From the NCBI RefSeq assembly GCF_001632845.1, contig NZ_CP011994.1, forward strand, positions 2,242,001 to 2,306,000: 64,000 nt of DNA, in the 5' to 3' direction. How positions within the stretch are numbered: the first letter of the stretch is position 1; every line of letters starts with the position of its first letter. The translations under genes were made by a program, and so were the position numbers. The notes under the pieces were generated by a model, which was given only the letters and a program-made list of their open reading frames with translations, searched no databases and was not told the origin of the DNA. This DNA comes from Ectothiorhodospira sp. BSL-9. GTDB taxonomy: Bacteria > Pseudomonadota > Gammaproteobacteria > Ectothiorhodospirales > Ectothiorhodospiraceae. Below are positions 62,827 to 64,000 of this stretch, piece by piece.

Positions 62827-63417
62827 ATGATGCCTGAATCCTTCAACGTACCGCCGGATCAACGCCGAATTTATTATCGGGTGGCCCTCAAGATGCTGGC
62901 ACTGCTGGGCGTGGCCATGCTGGCCTATGTGATGCTCAGCGCTGTGCTGGGAGACCCGGACGACGATGCCGGCCAGAGCGGCGGCCGATCCGTGGATATT
63001 TCCGACCTGGCCCCGGGCGAGGTCAAGGCCATCACCTGGGAGGGTCGTCCCATCTGGATTGTCGGGCGCACCCCCGACATGCTGGAAGCCGATGCGGCGT
63101 TTTCAGACCAGCTCTACGACGCGGATTCCCGTTTGAGTCGCCAGCCCCGGGATTATCGCAACCCCCACCGCTCCGCGGCTCCCGAGGTGCTGGTGGTCGT
63201 GGCCCTGGGCACCGATCTGGCCTGCGAACTCACCTGGGTGCCGCCCGAAGCCGCTGCGGAGGAAGGCTGGGGCGGCGGTTTTGTCGACCGTTGCCGCGGC
63301 TCACGCTACGACCTGTCCGGCCGCGTCTACCGCGACCAACAAGCCCGCCGCAACCTGGAAGTCCCCAACTACCGCCTGCCCTCCACCAACCAGCTGATCC
63401 TCGGCCAAACCCCTTAA
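62827..63417 (+). CDS. Rieske-fold PetA paralogue without [2Fe-2S] ligands
   Basis: A 196-residue protein with the layout of the cytochrome bc1 Rieske subunit: one N-terminal membrane helix (LKMLALLGVAMLAYVMLSAVL), then LAPGEVKAITWEGRPIWIVGRTPDML, AAPEVLVVVALGTDLACELTW, and GGGFVDRCRGSRYDLSGRVYRD. In true Rieske proteins the ligand motifs are CTHLGC and CPCHGS. Here the four ligands are G128, D130, D154 and R157, while the two cysteines of the structural disulfide (C133, C156) are kept. The protein should fold but cannot hold the cluster. Stop supplied by palindrome copy D. Confidence 0.8.
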   Translation: MMPESFNVPPDQRRIYYRVALKMLALLGVAMLAYVMLSAVLGDPDDDAGQSGGRSVDISDLAPGEVKAITWEGRPIWIVGRTPDMLEADAAFSDQLYDADSRLSRQPRDYRNPHRSAAPEVLVVVALGTDLACELTWVPPEAAAEEGWGGGFVDRCRGSRYDLSGRVYRDQQARRNLEVPNYRLPSTNQLILGQTP

Positions 63418-63472
63418 ATGGGGACAGACACCTTTTACCCTGAAAGGGTAAAAGGTGTCTGTCCCCATTTAA
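63414..63472. repeat. GGGGACAGACACC palindrome, perfect 28-base arms (copy D)
   Basis: The arms 63414-63441 and 63445-63472 are perfectly complementary with only GAA between them. The outer TTAA of each arm gives the TAA stop of the plus-strand Rieske-like gene (63415-63417) and, on the other strand, of rsmJ (63469-63471). The best-preserved copy of the family in this window. Confidence 0.93.
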
Positions 63473-64000
63473 GGGCGGGTGAGGTAGACGTCGAAACGGG
63501 TACTGCTGCCGGGAATCTGGAAGTCCGGTGCCTGGCCTCCCAGGGGCTCGGCTCGCACGGGGCGTTTCACCACCGCCCGCTCCCGCGCCACCTGAAGAGA
63601 CGCTTCCAGCAGTTGGGCGGCATCCTCATCGTCTCCCACCACGGCCCGGAATGCCCGCATCTCCTTCTTCACCAGCGCGGATTTCTCCCGGTGCGGGTAC
63701 ATGGGGTCCAGGGTGACCACGTCGCAGGCATGATCTGCCAGCCAATGGGCGGCATCGCCCCTGACAAGGTTCATGCGACCCGCGGCCTCAGCCAGTTCCT
63801 GTTCACGGGCGGCACGGTCCAGCCCATCAGCCAGCAGCGCGGCAATCACCGGATGACGCTCCAGCAGGGTGACCCTGCACCCCAGCAGGGCCAGTATGAA
63901 CGCATCCCGGCCCAACCCGGCCGTGGCATCGACTACATGGGGTCGGTGTCCGCCCTTGATGCCCACGGCCCGGGCCAGGGGCTCCTTGCGGGCACTCGCA
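63469..64000 (-). CDS. rsmJ: 16S rRNA m2G1516 methyltransferase RsmJ (partial)
   Basis: C-terminal ~177 residues of an RsmJ-type methyltransferase; the start lies beyond the right edge. The SAM motif VVDATAGLGRDAFILALLGCRVTLLERHPV, the catalytic-type LDPMYPHREKSALVKKEMR and the ending STRFDVYLTRP match the family. The visible 5' part continues upstream of 63966 (KEPLARAVGIKGG), so the ATG-like codon there is internal. Confidence 0.9.
   Translation of the reverse strand, partial: ASARKEPLARAVGIKGGHRPHVVDATAGLGRDAFILALLGCRVTLLERHPVIAALLADGLDRAAREQELAEAAGRMNLVRGDAAHWLADHACDVVTLDPMYPHREKSALVKKEMRAFRAVVGDDEDAAQLLEASLQVARERAVVKRPVRAEPLGGQAPDFQIPGSSTRFDVYLTRP

Overview
This is a chromosomal segment from a GC-rich gammaproteobacterium. 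The core genes (aceEF-lpd, argDFG, ppk/ppx/phoBR, fumarase, pyrC, mpl, cyaY, yajQ, rsmJ) are typical of the class. A MotY-like motor protein, an N-acetylglutaminylglutamine amidotransferase (compatible-solute type), a Na+/phosphate cotransporter, a DUF6394/RCK channel pair and a full ars cluster fit a salt-adapted, sulfur-lineage member such as the Ectothiorhodospiraceae. That placement is inference from gene content; nothing in the window proves it. No rRNA, tRNA, CRISPR array, prophage or complete insertion sequence was seen.

Layout. 0-1 kb: the end of a membrane-protein gene and a DUF3581 gene. 1-7.6 kb: an arsenic/thiol-redox cluster, with permease and thioredoxin-like genes and dsbB on the minus strand and arsD-arsA-CBS-arsB-arsC on the plus strand; AT-rich inverted repeats of the same type lie in two intergenic regions. 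7.7-14 kb: small hypotheticals, an MltF-type transglycosylase, a TesA-type esterase and a lutA-lutBC lactate-oxidation pair in which LutB and LutC are fused. 14-21 kb: a P-type cation ATPase, DUF6394 plus an RCK channel, an HNH protein and a TIGR01777 epimerase. 21-28 kb: lipoate ligase, class I fumarase, PBP4, ComFB and YgiQ.

28-38.8 kb is dominated by phosphate: an orphan ParA, then phoB (frameshifted in this sequence), phoR, a Na/Pi transporter, a PhoU-like protein, SixA, Ppx and, convergently, Ppk1. A Pho box with a correctly spaced -10 precedes phoB. 39-48.7 kb holds argD-argF, Fe-SOD, a glutathione peroxidase, a HepT/MntA toxin-antitoxin pair, the asparagine-synthase-like amidotransferase, GrxD, a response-regulator diguanylate cyclase, RNase T and PyrC. 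48.9-64 kb holds the pyruvate dehydrogenase operon (aceE-aceF-lpd), MotY, ArgG, MlaA, a ClsB-type enzyme, Mpl, frataxin, YajQ, a Rieske paralogue that has lost its cluster ligands, and the end of rsmJ.

Three interspersed palindrome families recur: (i) GGGGACAGACACC hairpins with A/T flanks, mostly between convergent genes; (ii) Pseudomonas-REP-like GTGGGAGCGGGC...GCCCGC elements; (iii) CTTCTCCCC/GGGGAGAAG elements, one of which is translated inside the LutB-LutC linker. The points most worth following up are the ligand-less Rieske protein, the hairpin that supplies the stop codons of both flanking genes, the LutBC fusion across a repeat, the phoB frameshift and the shared operator of the ars/dsbB/permease genes.
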